Shown here in pieces: positions 36,912 to 37,001 of a DNA stretch of 37,001 bases. The stretch comes from an uncultured bacterium (GTDB taxonomy: Bacteria; Verrucomicrobiota; Lentisphaeria; Victivallales; UBA1829): NCBI GenBank assembly GCA_949290385.1, contig CASERY010000083.1, positions 1-37,001 on the forward strand, read 5' to 3'. The translations under genes and the position numbers were made by a program. Within the stretch, counting starts at the first letter, position 1. The number at the start of each line of letters is the position of its first letter. The notes beneath the pieces are model-generated. The model was not told where the DNA came from and did not search any database. It was given only the letters and a program-made list of their open reading frames with translations.

Positions 36912-37001
36912 TTCTTGAATCAAAAATTCATTATTTCAAGATGAAAGACAGTATCTCAGATAATCCCAATCCATTTAATAGAGTAAAGATGCAGGTGTAT
37001 T

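Noticed and set aside
36941-37001. Possible gene start at the right edge (MKDSISDNPN...)
   Set aside because: No ribosome binding site precedes the ATG and only 20 codons are visible, so it cannot be told from chance.

Overview
The window reads as a piece of chromosome from a Gram-negative, probably anaerobic bacterium. The evidence is RecBCD, two lipoprotein signal peptides, a rubredoxin-rubrerythrin fusion, a sigma-54 promoter, a cytoplasmic alpha-galactosidase and ordinary housekeeping genes. I see no phage, plasmid or insertion sequence. A gut-type member of the PVC group (Lentisphaerota/Verrucomicrobiota) would fit, but that is only a guess.

The main discovery is that TAG does not behave as a stop codon. 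Across 25 complete protein genes I count 12 in-frame TAG codons in seven genes: GH36 alpha-galactosidase 2, nadD 1, recC 2, recB 1, marR 1, cysteine desulfurase 1, a lipoprotein 4. None of the 25 genes ends in TAG: 18 end in TGA and 7 in TAA. In six of the genes the sequence after TAG continues the known family (GH36 catalytic domain and C-terminal tail, NadD SSTxIR motif and tail, RecB helicase/nuclease, the cysteine desulfurase C-terminal helix). In marR, reading through TAG gives a normal-length protein whose TGA overlaps the next ATG. The simplest explanation is that UAG has been reassigned to an amino acid. Glutamine fits the contexts best, but the identity is not proven here. A standard-code annotation would break these genes into fragments or call them pseudogenes.

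Layout. 1-5924, minus strand: edge of an unknown gene, an oligopeptide-type ABC permease, mnmG, and the GH36 alpha-galactosidase. 5925-7512, plus: two tandem Hsp20 small heat-shock genes behind a textbook sigma-54 promoter with an upstream palindrome. 7337-8245 has no convincing gene. 8246-12947, minus: nadD, rsfS, an unknown 227-aa protein, proB, miaB. 13031-25118, plus: CCA-adding enzyme, a metallophosphoesterase, then recC-recB-recD, tightly packed. 25119-26659: repeat-bearing spacer with a tRNA-Gln(UUG). 26660-27208, minus: reverse rubrerythrin. 28048-35476, plus: marR with a YczE-type membrane protein, gnd, a lipoprotein, a FabK/nitronate monooxygenase-like flavoprotein, then a small charged protein, cysteine desulfurase and a NifU-like scaffold that look like one iron-sulfur cluster unit. 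36222-36887: a lipoprotein gene with four TAG codons.

Several spacers carry pairs of short direct repeats with a period of about 60-75 bp, one of them an exact 32-bp repeat. They are described separately.
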